Shown here: positions 39,489 through 49,010 of the stretch, in pieces
Layout: each line of letters opens with the position of its first letter
Position numbering within the stretch: position 1 is the first letter of the stretch
From: Actinobacillus lignieresii
GTDB taxonomy: Bacteria; Pseudomonadota; Gammaproteobacteria; Enterobacterales; Pasteurellaceae
Reading direction: 5' to 3'
DNA: 64,000 nucleotides
Assembly (NCBI RefSeq): GCF_900444945.1
Contig: NZ_UFRM01000001.1
Span: forward strand, 1,827,501 to 1,891,500
Notes under the pieces: model-generated
What the model saw: only the letters and a program-made list of their open reading frames with translations
What the model was told of the DNA's origin: nothing
Databases searched by the model: none
Position numbers and translations under genes: made by a program

Positions 39489-39511
39489 CCCTCTCCCTCT
39501 ACGGGAGAGGG
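39489..39511 (+). repeat. Intercistronic hairpin fucI-fucK
   Basis: CCCTCTCCC (39489-39497) pairs with GGGAGAGGG (39503-39511), followed by GTTTT. A similar CTCTCCC/GGGAGAG hairpin occurs at 54238-54257, so it belongs to a dispersed repeat type. It may reduce read-through into fucK. Confidence 0.6.
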
Positions 39512-39554
39512 GTTTTACCCACTTTAGAACGGAAGTAAAGGGAGAATAATATTT

Positions 39555-40985
39555 ATGTCTATTGCCCTTATTTTTGACTGCGGTGCGACGAATTTACGTA
39601 CGATTGCCATTGATCAAAGCGGGAAAATTCTCGCGATGCAACACCTTGCCAATAATACCCAAGCAGGGGAAGAAAACCCTGATTATCACATTTGGGATAT
39701 TGAAGAAATTTGGCAAAAATTGATGGCTTGTGCAAAAAGCACCCTTTCACAACTTTCAGCGCAACAACGCCAATCTATCGTAGGGATTTCCGTGACGACC
39801 TTTGGCGTGGACGGCACGATTTTTGATAAAGCCGGCAACCAGCTTTATCCGATTATTTCTTGGAAATGCCCTCGTACGTTACCGATTATGGCGGAGCTTG
39901 CCGATAAAATTGACGTAGAAGCACTTTATCAACGTAACGGGGTAGGGCATTATAGTTTTAACACTTTATTCAAATTATTATGGTTGAAACAACATAAACC
40001 TGAACTTTATGCTCAGGCGGACAGTTTTCTGTTTATCTCGTCTATTTTGACCTATCGCCTAACCGGCGTGCAAAGTACCGACCGCACTATGGCTGGGACT
40101 TCTATGATGACCAATATTGAAAACGATGATTGGGATAAAGAGGTTCTCTCATTATTAGGCTTAACCGAAGCGCATTTCCCACCGATGAAAAGTGCCGGCG
40201 AAGTTATCGGTACTTTAAAAACAACATTAGCCGATGAGTTAGGTTTAAGCGATCAAATTCCGGTAATTTCTTGCGGTCATGATACGCAATTCGCCATTTT
40301 CGGCTCCGGAGCCGGTTATAACCAACCGGTATTAAGTTCGGGAACGTGGGAAATTTTAATGTCGCGTTGCCAACAAGCTAAACCTGAATGGAAATTTGTT
40401 GAGCAAGGTTTGACGATTGAATTTGACAGTCAATCCGGCGGTTTCAACCCCGGCGTGCAATGGGTTGCGTCCGGTGTGATGGAATGGTTGGGCAAACGTT
40501 TCTTTGCCGATGTAGTCGGTCAAGATAATTATTACGGCACGATGATCTCCGAAGCACAATCGGTGCCGGCAGGTGCAAACGGTGTGAAATTAGTCGGTAA
40601 TTTTGACGGTACGACAACGGAAAGCGGATCGATTACCGGTTTGTCCATGCATACAAGCCGCGGCGAAATTTACCGTGCCGGCTTGGAATATATGGCGTAT
40701 CGCTTAAAAGCCGGTTTAGCCGTTTTAGAACAGGTCGGTCAATTTAATGCGGAAAGTTTGATTTGTGTCGGCGGCGGTTCTAAAAACGCCCTTTGGAATC
40801 AAATTCGTGCCGATGTGTTAAATCGACCGCTGGATGTGGTGGATTTCCCTGAGAGTACCGTGTTGGGTGCGGCAATGTTCACTTTTGCCGGTGCGGGTGT
40901 TTTCTCATCGCCGGAACAAGCGCAACAGGCAATGAAACCGAATGTACAACGAGTAGAACCATCAACTAACAGTCAGTTTTATTAA
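39555..40985 (+). CDS. fucK: L-fuculokinase
   Basis: FGGY-family kinase phosphorylating L-fuculose at O1. The protein has 476 residues (E. coli 472-482). The N-terminal phosphate-binding segment is IFDCGATNLRTIAID; further motifs are ISVTTFGVDGTIFD and the C-terminal ESLICVGGGSKNALWNQIRAD, where the nucleotide binds. It follows fucI after 76 bases. Intact. Confidence 0.93.
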   Translation: MSIALIFDCGATNLRTIAIDQSGKILAMQHLANNTQAGEENPDYHIWDIEEIWQKLMACAKSTLSQLSAQQRQSIVGISVTTFGVDGTIFDKAGNQLYPIISWKCPRTLPIMAELADKIDVEALYQRNGVGHYSFNTLFKLLWLKQHKPELYAQADSFLFISSILTYRLTGVQSTDRTMAGTSMMTNIENDDWDKEVLSLLGLTEAHFPPMKSAGEVIGTLKTTLADELGLSDQIPVISCGHDTQFAIFGSGAGYNQPVLSSGTWEILMSRCQQAKPEWKFVEQGLTIEFDSQSGGFNPGVQWVASGVMEWLGKRFFADVVGQDNYYGTMISEAQSVPAGANGVKLVGNFDGTTTESGSITGLSMHTSRGEIYRAGLEYMAYRLKAGLAVLEQVGQFNAESLICVGGGSKNALWNQIRADVLNRPLDVVDFPESTVLGAAMFTFAGAGVFSSPEQAQQAMKPNVQRVEPSTNSQFY

Positions 40986-41122
40986 TCATCATTAAGTTAC
41001 GAATCCCTATCTATATTAGCTGCAAGCGATCGAATTTCTTGCCGGCTTTGTGAAGTGCTGCCCAAAAACGACCGCTTGGTGAAAATTTAGGCATTCGTTC
41101 TAGGAAAAAACAGGAGTTCAAG

Positions 41123-41557
41123 ATGTTAAAAGGTATTCATCCGGCAATTTCTCCGGAATTACTCAAAGTGTTAGCGGAAATGGGGCACGGTGACGAATTA
41201 GTCCTTTCCGATGCGCATTTTCCGGCGCATTCGATTCATTCCAAAGTGATTCGTGCGGACGGTATCGGTGTCGCCACTTTATTAGAAGGAATTTCGGCGC
41301 TGTTTGAATTCGACCAGTATGTCGAAGCCCCGTTAGCAATGATGCAAGCCGTACCGGGAGACACGTTGGATCCGAGTGTCGAAGAACGTTATTTAGCCGC
41401 AATTAAAAAAGTAAACGGCATAGCCCCGAAAGTCGAGCGAGTAGAACGCTTTGCTTTTTACGATCGTGCGAAAACCGCTTATGCGGTCGTGGTTACCGGC
41501 GAGTTAGCGAAATACGGCAACATCATCATCAAAAAAGGGGTTACGCCCGTTAAATAA
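41123..41557 (+). CDS. fucU: L-fucose mutarotase
   Basis: Interconverts the anomers of L-fucose; belongs to the RbsD/FucU fold. The protein has 144 residues (E. coli 140) and begins [25 protein letters not shown] with the catalytic histidine region; the C-terminus RTGE-like segment is [24 protein letters not shown] lies before the ATG. The gene order fucK-fucU differs from E. coli only in orientation of neighbours. Confidence 0.93.
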   Translation: MLKGIHPAISPELLKVLAEMGHGDELVLSDAHFPAHSIHSKVIRADGIGVATLLEGISALFEFDQYVEAPLAMMQAVPGDTLDPSVEERYLAAIKKVNGIAPKVERVERFAFYDRAKTAYAVVVTGELAKYGNIIIKKGVTPVK

Positions 41558-41607
41558 AAATTTACACCATTAACAGAATTCATCATAAAAAATTAAAGGA
41601 GTTCACT

Positions 41608-42258
41608 ATGAATCGCAGAGAACTGGCTCGACAAATTATCGATACTTGCCTTGAAATGACACGTCTCGGTTTAAACCAAGGGACGGCAGGTAATGTTAGC
41701 GTACGTTATCAAGACGGTATGCTGATTACTCCAACCGGTACGCCGTACGAACAAATGACCGAAGACAGTATCGTTTATGTGGATAAAGACGGTAAACACG
41801 AAGACGGTAAGTTACCGTCAAGCGAATGGCAATTCCATTTAGCCGTGTATGAAGCGCGTCCGGAATTAAATGCGGTCGTGCATAATCACGCATTGAATTG
41901 CGCCGCCGCTTCTATCCTCGGCGAAGATATTCCGGCTATTCACTATATGATTGCTTGTACCGGAACCGATCATATTCCATGCGTACCTTATGCGACTTTC
42001 GGCACACACAAATTAGCCGATTATGTGCGTGAAGGGATTAAGCAAAGTAAAGCGATTTTACTGGCGCATCACGGCTTAATTACCGCAGATAAGACCTTGG
42101 ATAAAGCATTAGGTATTGCTCATGAAGTTGAAGTAATTGCAGAGTGGTATCTAAAACTGCTTGCAACAGGCAGACCGCTTCCGACGTTATCCAAAGAAGA
42201 GATGCAAACCGTATTGGAAAAATTCAAATCTTACGGTTCTTGGGTCGAAGAAAAATAA
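41608..42258 (+). CDS. fucA: L-fuculose-1-phosphate aldolase
   Basis: Class II aldolase cleaving fuculose 1-phosphate to dihydroxyacetone phosphate and L-lactaldehyde. The 216-residue length matches E. coli (215). Zinc ligands are expected in AVVHNHALNC and AHHGLI; the glutamate catalyst lies in LPSSEWQFHLAVY. AAAGGAG precedes the ATG. The stop codon lies within the first unit of a 13-bp tandem repeat. Confidence 0.95.
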   Translation: MNRRELARQIIDTCLEMTRLGLNQGTAGNVSVRYQDGMLITPTGTPYEQMTEDSIVYVDKDGKHEDGKLPSSEWQFHLAVYEARPELNAVVHNHALNCAAASILGEDIPAIHYMIACTGTDHIPCVPYATFGTHKLADYVREGIKQSKAILLAHHGLITADKTLDKALGIAHEVEVIAEWYLKLLATGRPLPTLSKEEMQTVLEKFKSYGSWVEEK

Positions 42259-42291
42259 ATGTAATCGAGAAATGTAATCGAGAAATGTAAT
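42257..42291 (+). repeat. 13-bp tandem repeat after fucA
   Basis: The unit AAATGTAATCGAG occurs at 42257-42269 and 42270-42282, and a partial third copy (AAATGTAAT) at 42283-42291. It spans the end of the fucA stop codon and ends 34 bases before fucP. Copy number may vary by slippage. Confidence 0.85.
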
Positions 42292-42325
42292 GACATCTTC
42301 ATAAACAACGAAAAAGGAACGTCCT

Positions 42326-43615
42326 ATGACAGCTAAAGTTCTTGAGAAAAAATTTGTGGTGCCATTTATCCTGATCACCACGCTATTTGCCCTTTGGGGT
42401 TTTGCAAATGATATTACCAACCCGATGGTAGCTGTATTCCAAACCGTAATGGAAATTCCGGCTTCCGAAGCCGCTCTCGTACAGTTCGCTTTCTACGGCG
42501 GTTACGGTACGATGGCGATTCCCGCCGCATTGTTTGCCAGCCGTTATAGCTATAAAGCGGGTGTATTATTAGGTTTAGCATTATATGCCATTGGGGCGTT
42601 CCTGTTTATCCCGGCGGCAAAATATGAACAGTTCTCGTTCTTCCTTTGGTCGCTTTATATTCTTACGTTCGGTTTAGCGTTCTTGGAAACTACGGCGAAC
42701 CCGTTCATTCTTTCAATGGGTGATCCGGCAACCGCAACCCGTCGTTTAAATTTAGCGCAATCTTTTAACCCGCTAGGTTCGATTACCGGTATGTTTGTCG
42801 CTTCACAAATCGTTTTAACCAACCTTGAATCGGAAAAACGTGATGCGGCGGGTAACTTACTGTTCAATACTTTATCGGAAGCGGAAAAAGCGGTGGTTAG
42901 AACCAACGACTTAGAAATGATTCGTAACCCGTATGTGGCGATTGGTATTGTGGTATTGGTGGTCTTTATCATTATTGCGCTTTACAAAATGCCTGCAACC
43001 AAAATGGATGAACACGGTAAAATCTCTGTGAAAGAATCATTCGGTCGTTTAATTAAAAATGCACGTTATCGTGAGGGTGTGATAGCACAAGTATTCTATG
43101 TCGGTGTGCAAATTATGTGTTGGACCTTCATTATCCAATATGCGGAACGTATTGGTTTAACTAAAGCGGAAGCGCAAAACTGGAATATTGTGGCAATGGC
43201 GCTCTTTATCAGTAGCCGCTTTATCAGTACTGCTGTGATGAAATATCTTAAAGCGGAATTAATGTTGTTCCTGTTTGCTGTAGGCGGTTTCTTCAGTATC
43301 TTAGGGGTAATGTTTATTGACGGTATGGGCGGTTTATATTGCCTTGTATTGACCTCCGGTTTTATGTCACTAATGTTCCCGACTATCTATGGTATTGCGC
43401 TTGACGGACAACGTGAAGAATCGGCACTCGGTGCGGCTGGTTTAGTAATGGCTATCGTGGGCGGTGCGTTAATGCCGCCGCTTCAAGGTTCGATTATCGA
43501 TATGGGTACGGTTGCGGGTATGCCGGCGGTAAACTTCTCATTTATCCTACCGTTAATTTGCTTCGTTGCTATCGCTATCTACGGTTTCCGCTGCTGGAAA
43601 GTGTTAGTTAAATAA
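42326..43615 (+). CDS. fucP: L-fucose:H+ symporter
   Basis: Major facilitator superfamily permease for L-fucose, 429 residues (E. coli FucP 438), with 12 predicted helices. Family features include FVVPFILITTLFALWGFAND at the N-terminus, FAFYGGYGTMAIPAALF-like helix 2 (actual QFAFYGGYGTMAIPAALFAS) and the segment FLETTANPFI. AAAAAGGAA precedes the ATG. It brings the substrate for the other fuc enzymes into the cell. Confidence 0.94.
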   Translation: MTAKVLEKKFVVPFILITTLFALWGFANDITNPMVAVFQTVMEIPASEAALVQFAFYGGYGTMAIPAALFASRYSYKAGVLLGLALYAIGAFLFIPAAKYEQFSFFLWSLYILTFGLAFLETTANPFILSMGDPATATRRLNLAQSFNPLGSITGMFVASQIVLTNLESEKRDAAGNLLFNTLSEAEKAVVRTNDLEMIRNPYVAIGIVVLVVFIIIALYKMPATKMDEHGKISVKESFGRLIKNARYREGVIAQVFYVGVQIMCWTFIIQYAERIGLTKAEAQNWNIVAMALFISSRFISTAVMKYLKAELMLFLFAVGGFFSILGVMFIDGMGGLYCLVLTSGFMSLMFPTIYGIALDGQREESALGAAGLVMAIVGGALMPPLQGSIIDMGTVAGMPAVNFSFILPLICFVAIAIYGFRCWKVLVK

Positions 43616-43632
43616 CTATAAAAGGAGCTATC

Positions 43633-43686
43633 AAGCGGTCGAGTTTTCCATAAAATTTGCAAAAAAATCAGAAAATAAGACCGCTT
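43633..43686 (+). repeat. Inverted uptake-signal core between fucP and fucO
   Basis: AAGCGGTC (43633-43640) and GACCGCTT (43679-43686) face each other over 38 bases without a following T-run. This is probably a partial terminator or RNA processing structure in the fuc message. Confidence 0.5.
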
Positions 43687-43734
43687 ACCTTCCTTATCGG
43701 AAAATGAATTTTTAACTTTAAGAAGGAATATTGT

Positions 43735-44886
43735 ATGTCAAATCGTTTGATTCTGAATGAAACCAGTTACCACGGTAAAGGTGCGATTCAACACATTGTG
43801 TATGAAGTCAAAAGTCGCAGTTTTAAAAAAGCATTAGTGGTAACCGATAAAGATTTAATTAAATATAACGTCGCTTCAAAAGTCACCGATTTATTAGATG
43901 CGGCGGGATTACCTTACGAAATATTTGACGCAGTAAAAGCGAATCCGTCGGTCGATGTGATCAAAGCCGGTGTAGAAAAATTTAAAGCATCCGGTGCGGA
44001 TTATCTGATTGCCATCGGTGGCGGATCCCCGATTGATAGTGCGAAAGCAATCGGGATTATCATCAATAACCCTGAATTTAGCGATGTATTATCGTTAGAA
44101 GGTGTGGCACCGACGCATCAAAAATGTATTCCGATCATTGCAGTACCAACCACCGCTGGTACGGCAGCAGAGGTTACAATTAATTACGTGATTACCGATG
44201 AAGAGAAAAAACGTAAGTTCGTTTGTGTGGACGTGCACGATGTACCTGCGGTGGCGGTGGTAGATCCGGATATGATGTCCTCTATGCCGAAAGGCTTAAC
44301 CGCGGCAACCGGTATGGATGCTTTAACCCATGCGATTGAAGGTTATATCACTAAAGCGGCGTGGGAATTAACTGATGCGTTACACTTAAAAGCGATCGAA
44401 ATTATTGCTCGTAGCTTACGCGGTGCGGTGGAAAATGATCCGCAAGGGCGTGAGGGAATGGCTCTCGGTCAATATGTTGCCGGTATGGGTTTCTCAAATG
44501 TCGGTTTGGGTGTAGTACACGGAATGGCACATCCGCTTTCTGCTTATTACGATACGCCGCACGGTATCGCCAACGCGGTGTTATTACCTTATGTGATGGA
44601 ATTTAATAAAAATTACACGGGTGAGAAATATCGTGAAATCGCACGCGCAATGGGCGTGAAAGGCGTGGATGAAATGACTCAGGCGGAATACCGTGATGCG
44701 GCGGTAGCGGCGGTAAAACAGCTTGCGATAGATGTCGGTATTCCGGAAAAACTTTCGCAAATCGGAGTAAAAGAAGAAGATTTGGTTGCGCTTTCTATTG
44801 ATGCGTTTAACGACGTATGTACGCCGGGAAATCCGAGAGAGTGTACGGCGGAAGAAATTTTGGAAGTATATAAATTAGCTTATTAA
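43735..44886 (+). CDS. fucO: Lactaldehyde reductase (L-1,2-propanediol oxidoreductase)
   Basis: Iron-dependent group III alcohol dehydrogenase reducing L-lactaldehyde from fucose cleavage to 1,2-propanediol with NADH. The protein has 383 residues, the E. coli length. The nucleotide-binding GGGSPIDSAKAIG and metal-binding regions TGMDALTHAIEGY and VHGMAHPLSAYYDTPHG are intact. AGAAGGA precedes the ATG. It is the last gene of the fuc operon and is followed by a terminator. Confidence 0.95.
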   Translation: MSNRLILNETSYHGKGAIQHIVYEVKSRSFKKALVVTDKDLIKYNVASKVTDLLDAAGLPYEIFDAVKANPSVDVIKAGVEKFKASGADYLIAIGGGSPIDSAKAIGIIINNPEFSDVLSLEGVAPTHQKCIPIIAVPTTAGTAAEVTINYVITDEEKKRKFVCVDVHDVPAVAVVDPDMMSSMPKGLTAATGMDALTHAIEGYITKAAWELTDALHLKAIEIIARSLRGAVENDPQGREGMALGQYVAGMGFSNVGLGVVHGMAHPLSAYYDTPHGIANAVLLPYVMEFNKNYTGEKYREIARAMGVKGVDEMTQAEYRDAAVAAVKQLAIDVGIPEKLSQIGVKEEDLVALSIDAFNDVCTPGNPRECTAEEILEVYKLAY

Positions 44887-44904
44887 TACTCACCTAAAAA
44901 AATC

Positions 44905-44938
44905 AACCGGTCAGGCGAATAACTTGACCGGTTTTTTT
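44905..44938 (+). terminator. Terminator of the fuc operon
   Basis: AACCGGTCA (44905-44913) pairs with TGACCGGTT (44925-44933) around an 11-base loop, followed by a run of T residues. Confidence 0.88.
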
Positions 44939-45088
44939 ATGTTAAGTAATAAAAAATTATCCTATTTAAATTTATAGATTAAAATTTATATAAATTGAGT
45001 AGAAAATAACCCCGAGTTTTTGAAATGCTATTTCAAAAACCATAAAAAACATGTTTTTATTTTTTCTTTTTATTTATAGGAACTTATT

Positions 45089-45730
45089 ATGGGCATCTTC
45101 GAACAAACAAATCCGAGCCGTCGTCGTTACGGTTTAGCGGTATTCGTCGGTATTATCGCCGGTATTATTTCAGCATTCGTAAAATGGGGTGCGGAACATC
45201 CTTTCCCACCGCGTAGCCCGATCGATTTATTCCAATCTGCGTGTCCGCAACCGGTTTTAGACGCATTAAATTCAGGCTCATTAGCGATGAACAGCGCATT
45301 AGAGCAATGCTCTCGTGCGGTATTAAACCCTCCGGCGGTTTTCTTACGTGATTACATCGGTATCGACCCTTATAACACGGTTGCATTTACTTTTGCGGAT
45401 CACACATTTAACTCAATCGGCGTAACACATATGATTTTCTCATTAGTGTTCGCTATCGGTTACTGCTTAGTTGCGGAAGTATTCCCGAAAATTAAATTCT
45501 GGCAAGGTATCGGTGCAGGTATCATCGCAAACATCTGTGTACACTACATCACATTCCCGGCATTAGGTTTAACACCGCTGGTTGCGGAATGGCCTTTATA
45601 CGAACACATTTCAGAATTAGTCGGTCACATCTTCTGGTTCTGGACAATTGAGGTCATTCGTCGTGATTTACGTAACCGTATTACCAAAGAGCCGGATGCG
45701 GAAGTGCCGTTAAATCAAGCTCATCGTTAA
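45089..45730 (+). CDS. yagU: YagU-family inner-membrane protein (DUF1440)
   Basis: A 213-residue membrane protein of the YagU family, linked to acid resistance in E. coli. It begins [18 protein letters not shown] and retains family segments [39 protein letters not shown] and [17 protein letters not shown]. Three or four hydrophobic helices are visible. It is a single-gene unit with its own terminator, and AGGAAC lies before the ATG. The biochemical function is unknown. Confidence 0.88.
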   Translation: MGIFEQTNPSRRRYGLAVFVGIIAGIISAFVKWGAEHPFPPRSPIDLFQSACPQPVLDALNSGSLAMNSALEQCSRAVLNPPAVFLRDYIGIDPYNTVAFTFADHTFNSIGVTHMIFSLVFAIGYCLVAEVFPKIKFWQGIGAGIIANICVHYITFPALGLTPLVAEWPLYEHISELVGHIFWFWTIEVIRRDLRNRITKEPDAEVPLNQAHR

Positions 45731-45747
45731 TTTATCGTTTAAATGTG

Positions 45748-45774
45748 AAAACCACTCTTATCGAGTGGTTTTTT
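45748..45774 (+). terminator. Terminator of yagU
   Basis: AAAACCACTC (45748-45757) pairs with GAGTGGTTTT (45763-45772) around a TTATC loop and is followed by T residues. Confidence 0.88.
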
Positions 45775-45931
45775 CTTTGGTGCAAGCGGTCGAATTTTCC
45801 GTTTTTCTTACCTGTACAAAATAACTAAACGCTATAAAAAATAGCTTCTTATACTTTCCCTTTCTAATTAATTAGATCAACAATTCCTCCCGTTTTTAAA
45901 TCTTTTATTTTAACCGCACCTACTGTTTACT

Positions 45932-46591
45932 ATGAATTGGTCTTACGTTGTTAATGCGATTCCACGCTTTATTGACGCGGCAATCATTACGCTCCAGCTT
46001 TCATTTTGGGGGATTTTGCTGTCGTTAGTCTTCGGCTTATTGATCGCGATTGTTACCGCTTATCAAGTTAAACCGTTTTACGGCTTAGCTCGCGGTTATA
46101 TTGAATTATCTCGTAATACTCCTCTGCTTATTCAACTCTTCTTTCTTTATTACGGCTTACCGAAAATCGGCATTAAATGGGACGGTTTTACCTGTGGGAT
46201 TATTGCCTTAGTTTTTCTTGGCGCAAGCTATATGGCGGAAGCGTTACGTGCCGGTTTACTCGCGGTACCGAAAGGACAAGCCGAAGCGGCAAAAGCGATC
46301 GGGTTAAATCGTTTTCAGGTGTTTCGCTATGTGATTTTTCCGCAAGCTTGGGCGGTATCCATTCCGGCTATCGGTGCAAATGTGCTGTTTTTAATTAAAG
46401 AAACATCGGTTATTAGTGCGGTTGCCGTGGCGGAATTAATGTTTGTGACCAAAGATATCATCGGTATGGATTACAAAACCAATGAAGCCTTGTTCTTACT
46501 GTTTGCCATCTACTTAGTGATTTTATTGCCGATTTCACTGTTAGCTCGCCACTTTGAAAATAAAGTACGGAGTGCAAAATATGGGGTTTGA
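45932..46591 (+). CDS. Polar amino-acid ABC transporter permease 1
   Basis: Inner-membrane permease of the His/Glu/Gln/Cys type, 219 residues with about five helices. The HisM-type start TLQLSFWGILLSLVFGLLIAI and the EAA loop GQAEAAKAIGLNRFQVFRYV, which contacts the ATPase, are clear. The 3' end overlaps the next permease gene by 11 bases, implying coupled translation. First gene of a four-gene importer with lipoprotein receptor. Substrate is inferred from the receptor. Confidence 0.9.
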   Translation: MNWSYVVNAIPRFIDAAIITLQLSFWGILLSLVFGLLIAIVTAYQVKPFYGLARGYIELSRNTPLLIQLFFLYYGLPKIGIKWDGFTCGIIALVFLGASYMAEALRAGLLAVPKGQAEAAKAIGLNRFQVFRYVIFPQAWAVSIPAIGANVLFLIKETSVISAVAVAELMFVTKDIIGMDYKTNEALFLLFAIYLVILLPISLLARHFENKVRSAKYGV

Positions 46592-47249
46592 TTGGTTATT
46601 CGAAGGGCAAAATACCGCCAGACTTGCACAAGGCTTATGGCTAACCGCCCAGATTTCATTTATTTCGGTCGGTTTATCCTTGATATTCGGCACACTATTC
46701 GGCTTACTGATGCGAGCGAATAATGTATTTGTACGTGCCGTTTGTCGTTTTTATTTGGAAACCATTCGTATCGTACCGATTTTAGTTTGGCTATTTGCGC
46801 TCTACTTTGGGCTATCTACTTGGTTTAATCTGCATATCAGCGGTTTTTGGGTGTGTATATGGGTATTTACCTTATGGGGTGTTGCCGAAATGGGCGATTT
46901 GGTACGAGGAGCGTTAGCCTCGATTGAAAAACACCAAATCGAATCCGCAAAAGCATTAGGTCTAAATCGTTGGCAGATTTTTCAATATATCGAATTACCA
47001 CAAGGTACACGTCGAGTATTACCGGGGGCGATTAATCTGTTTACCCGCATGGTAAAAACCAGTTCGCTTGCCGCCTTAATCGGGGTGATCGAAATGGTTA
47101 AAGTCGGACAGCAAATTATCGAAAATGCGTTATTGACGAATCCAAGTGCCTCCTTTTTTGTCTATGGCTTAATTTTTATTCTGTATTTTCTGATTTGCTA
47201 TCCGTTATCTTTATTCGCAACACGCTTAGAACATAAATGGGAGAGCTAA
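46581..47249 (+). CDS. Polar amino-acid ABC transporter permease 2
   Basis: Second permease of the same importer, 222 residues from the ATG at 46581 (MGFDWLFEGQNTARLAQGLW), preceded by GGAG inside the end of the first permease gene. Helices and the EAA loop QIESAKALGLNRWQIFQYIE are visible. The two permeases probably form a heterodimer. The ATPase gene starts directly after the stop codon. Confidence 0.9.
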   Translation: MGFDWLFEGQNTARLAQGLWLTAQISFISVGLSLIFGTLFGLLMRANNVFVRAVCRFYLETIRIVPILVWLFALYFGLSTWFNLHISGFWVCIWVFTLWGVAEMGDLVRGALASIEKHQIESAKALGLNRWQIFQYIELPQGTRRVLPGAINLFTRMVKTSSLAALIGVIEMVKVGQQIIENALLTNPSASFFVYGLIFILYFLICYPLSLFATRLEHKWES

Positions 47250-47981
47250 ATGGCGTTACTTTCTATCCGTAATTTACATAAAAAATATGGCGAAACGGTC
47301 GCCATTCCCAATTTGGATTTGGATTTAGCCAAAGGCGAAGTAGTAGTGATTTTAGGCCCGTCCGGCTGTGGTAAAAGTACGTTATTACGCTGCATAAACG
47401 GTTTGGAGGAAAAACAAGGCGGTAGCATTGTGATGCAAGATGTCGGCGAATTCGGTAAAGATTTAAGCTGGGAAGCCTCTCGCCAAAAAGTCGGTATGGT
47501 GTTCCAAAGTTACGAGTTATTCGCACATTTAAATGTGATCGAGAATATTTTATTAGGCCCGATCAAAGCCCAACAACGTTCACGCCAAGAAGTCGAGGCG
47601 CAAGCGGATAAATTACTCGCTCGTGTTGGTTTACTCGATCGAAAAAACGCCTTCCCTCGAGAATTATCCGGCGGACAAAAGCAACGTATTGCGATTGTAC
47701 GTGCCTTGTGTATGAATCCGGAAGTGATTTTACTCGATGAAATTACTGCGGCACTCGACCCGGAAATGGTGCGAGAAGTCCTAGATGTGGTACTGGAACT
47801 GGCGGAAGAAGGAATGTCGATGCTAATCGTTACCCACGAAATGGGCTTTGCCGAGAAAGTGGCGGATCGGATTGTCTTTATGGATAAAGGTGTGATTATC
47901 GAACAAGCACCGCCGCATCAGTTTTTTAAACAACCGCAAACCGAAAGAGCTAAACAGTTCTTAAACGGGATGGATTACTAA
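47250..47981 (+). CDS. Polar amino-acid ABC transporter ATP-binding protein
   Basis: ATPase of 243 residues energising the importer. Walker A is GPSGCGKST near residue 35, the Q-loop is VFQSYELFAHL, the signature LSGGQKQR, and Walker B reads VILLDEITAALDP, a variant (EIT) of the more common EPT seen in several amino-acid importers. The switch histidine is in IVTHEMGFA. Start codon directly abuts the permease 2 stop. The C-terminus FLNGMDY is short, as usual for this family. Confidence 0.93.
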   Translation: MALLSIRNLHKKYGETVAIPNLDLDLAKGEVVVILGPSGCGKSTLLRCINGLEEKQGGSIVMQDVGEFGKDLSWEASRQKVGMVFQSYELFAHLNVIENILLGPIKAQQRSRQEVEAQADKLLARVGLLDRKNAFPRELSGGQKQRIAIVRALCMNPEVILLDEITAALDPEMVREVLDVVLELAEEGMSMLIVTHEMGFAEKVADRIVFMDKGVIIEQAPPHQFFKQPQTERAKQFLNGMDY

Positions 47982-48041
47982 TTTATACAAGCGGTTAAAT
48001 TTAGCCAATTTTTTACAAACTATATTAACGAGGAGAGTTCT

Positions 48042-48878
48042 ATGAAACTTAGCACAACATTAAAAACATTACTGATAACCGCAATTACAGCTTTTACCTT
48101 AACCGCATGTGACAATGGGAATAACGCTCAATCTTCAACAGCAAAAGATAGTGTGGCACAAATTAAAGAAAAAGGGGTAATTCGTATCGGTGTATTCGGC
48201 GATAAACCGCCGTTCGGTTATGTCGATGCAAACGGAAAAAGCCAAGGTTTTGATGTCGAAATTGCCAAAGAGATTGCCAATGATTTACTCGGCAGTCCGG
48301 ACAAAGTGGAATTTGTCTTAACCGAAGCGGCAAACCGTGTCGAATACCTTAAATCGAATAAAGTCGATCTGATTTTAGCGAACTTTACTAAAACGTCGGA
48401 ACGTGCGGAAGTCGTTGATTTTGCCGCACCTTATATGAACGTAGCATTAGGTGTTGTTTCGCCGAAAGGTGCATTAATTACCGACCTCAAACAGTTGGAG
48501 GGTAAAACCTTATTAGTTAATAAAGGCACAACTGCCGATGCCTATTTCACTAAAAATCACCCGGAAATTAATCTGTTGAAGTTTGATCAAAACACCGAAA
48601 CCTTTGATGCATTGAAAGACGGACGCGGCGTAGCGTTAGCCCACGATAACGCGTTGGTCTGGGCGTGGGCAAAAGAAAACCCGACCTTTGACGTGGCAAT
48701 CGGTAGCGTAGGACCTGCGGAACAAATCGCTCCGGCGGTACAAAAAGGTAATCAAGCTCTGTTGGATGTGATCAATAAAGAAATTGCCGAATTTAAAACC
48801 AACGGCAAATTAAAAGCGGCTTATGAGAAAACGTTAGTGCCGGTTTACGGCGATAAACCGGAGTTACTTGCGCAATAA
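48042..48878 (+). CDS. Amino-acid ABC transporter substrate-binding lipoprotein (CjaA/cysteine-binding type)
   Basis: A 278-residue receptor with a lipoprotein signal ending LTAC (cysteine about residue 23), so it is lipid-anchored. The mature part closely resembles Campylobacter CjaA, a cysteine-binding protein: KGVIRIGVFGDKPPFGYVD near residue 45, DLILANFTKTSERAEVVDFA and LLVNKGTTADAYFTKNHP. Cysteine or a related polar amino acid is therefore the probable ligand. GAGGAG precedes the ATG. It ends the operon and is followed by a terminator. Confidence 0.88.
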   Translation: MKLSTTLKTLLITAITAFTLTACDNGNNAQSSTAKDSVAQIKEKGVIRIGVFGDKPPFGYVDANGKSQGFDVEIAKEIANDLLGSPDKVEFVLTEAANRVEYLKSNKVDLILANFTKTSERAEVVDFAAPYMNVALGVVSPKGALITDLKQLEGKTLLVNKGTTADAYFTKNHPEINLLKFDQNTETFDALKDGRGVALAHDNALVWAWAKENPTFDVAIGSVGPAEQIAPAVQKGNQALLDVINKEIAEFKTNGKLKAAYEKTLVPVYGDKPELLAQ

Positions 48879-48896
48879 GCATTTGAGTTATATCTA

Positions 48897-48932
48897 AAAA
48901 GCGCAAAGAAATCATGGTTTCTTTGCGCTTTT
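48897..48932 (+). terminator. Terminator of the amino-acid importer operon
   Basis: AAAAGCGCAAAGAAA (48897-48911) pairs perfectly with TTTCTTTGCGCTTTT (48918-48932) around a 6-base loop. Confidence 0.88.
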
Positions 48933-49010
48933 CTTTGGCTCTAAATTTACTTTGCGTTCACTAAAAGGTAAACTGGAATTTATATATAGAAATCAATAAG
49001 GTGATTTTGA

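Noticed and set aside
42655-42972. 105-residue open frame on the minus strand opposite fucP
   Set aside because: A shadow of the intact fucP gene without start signals or recognisable family.
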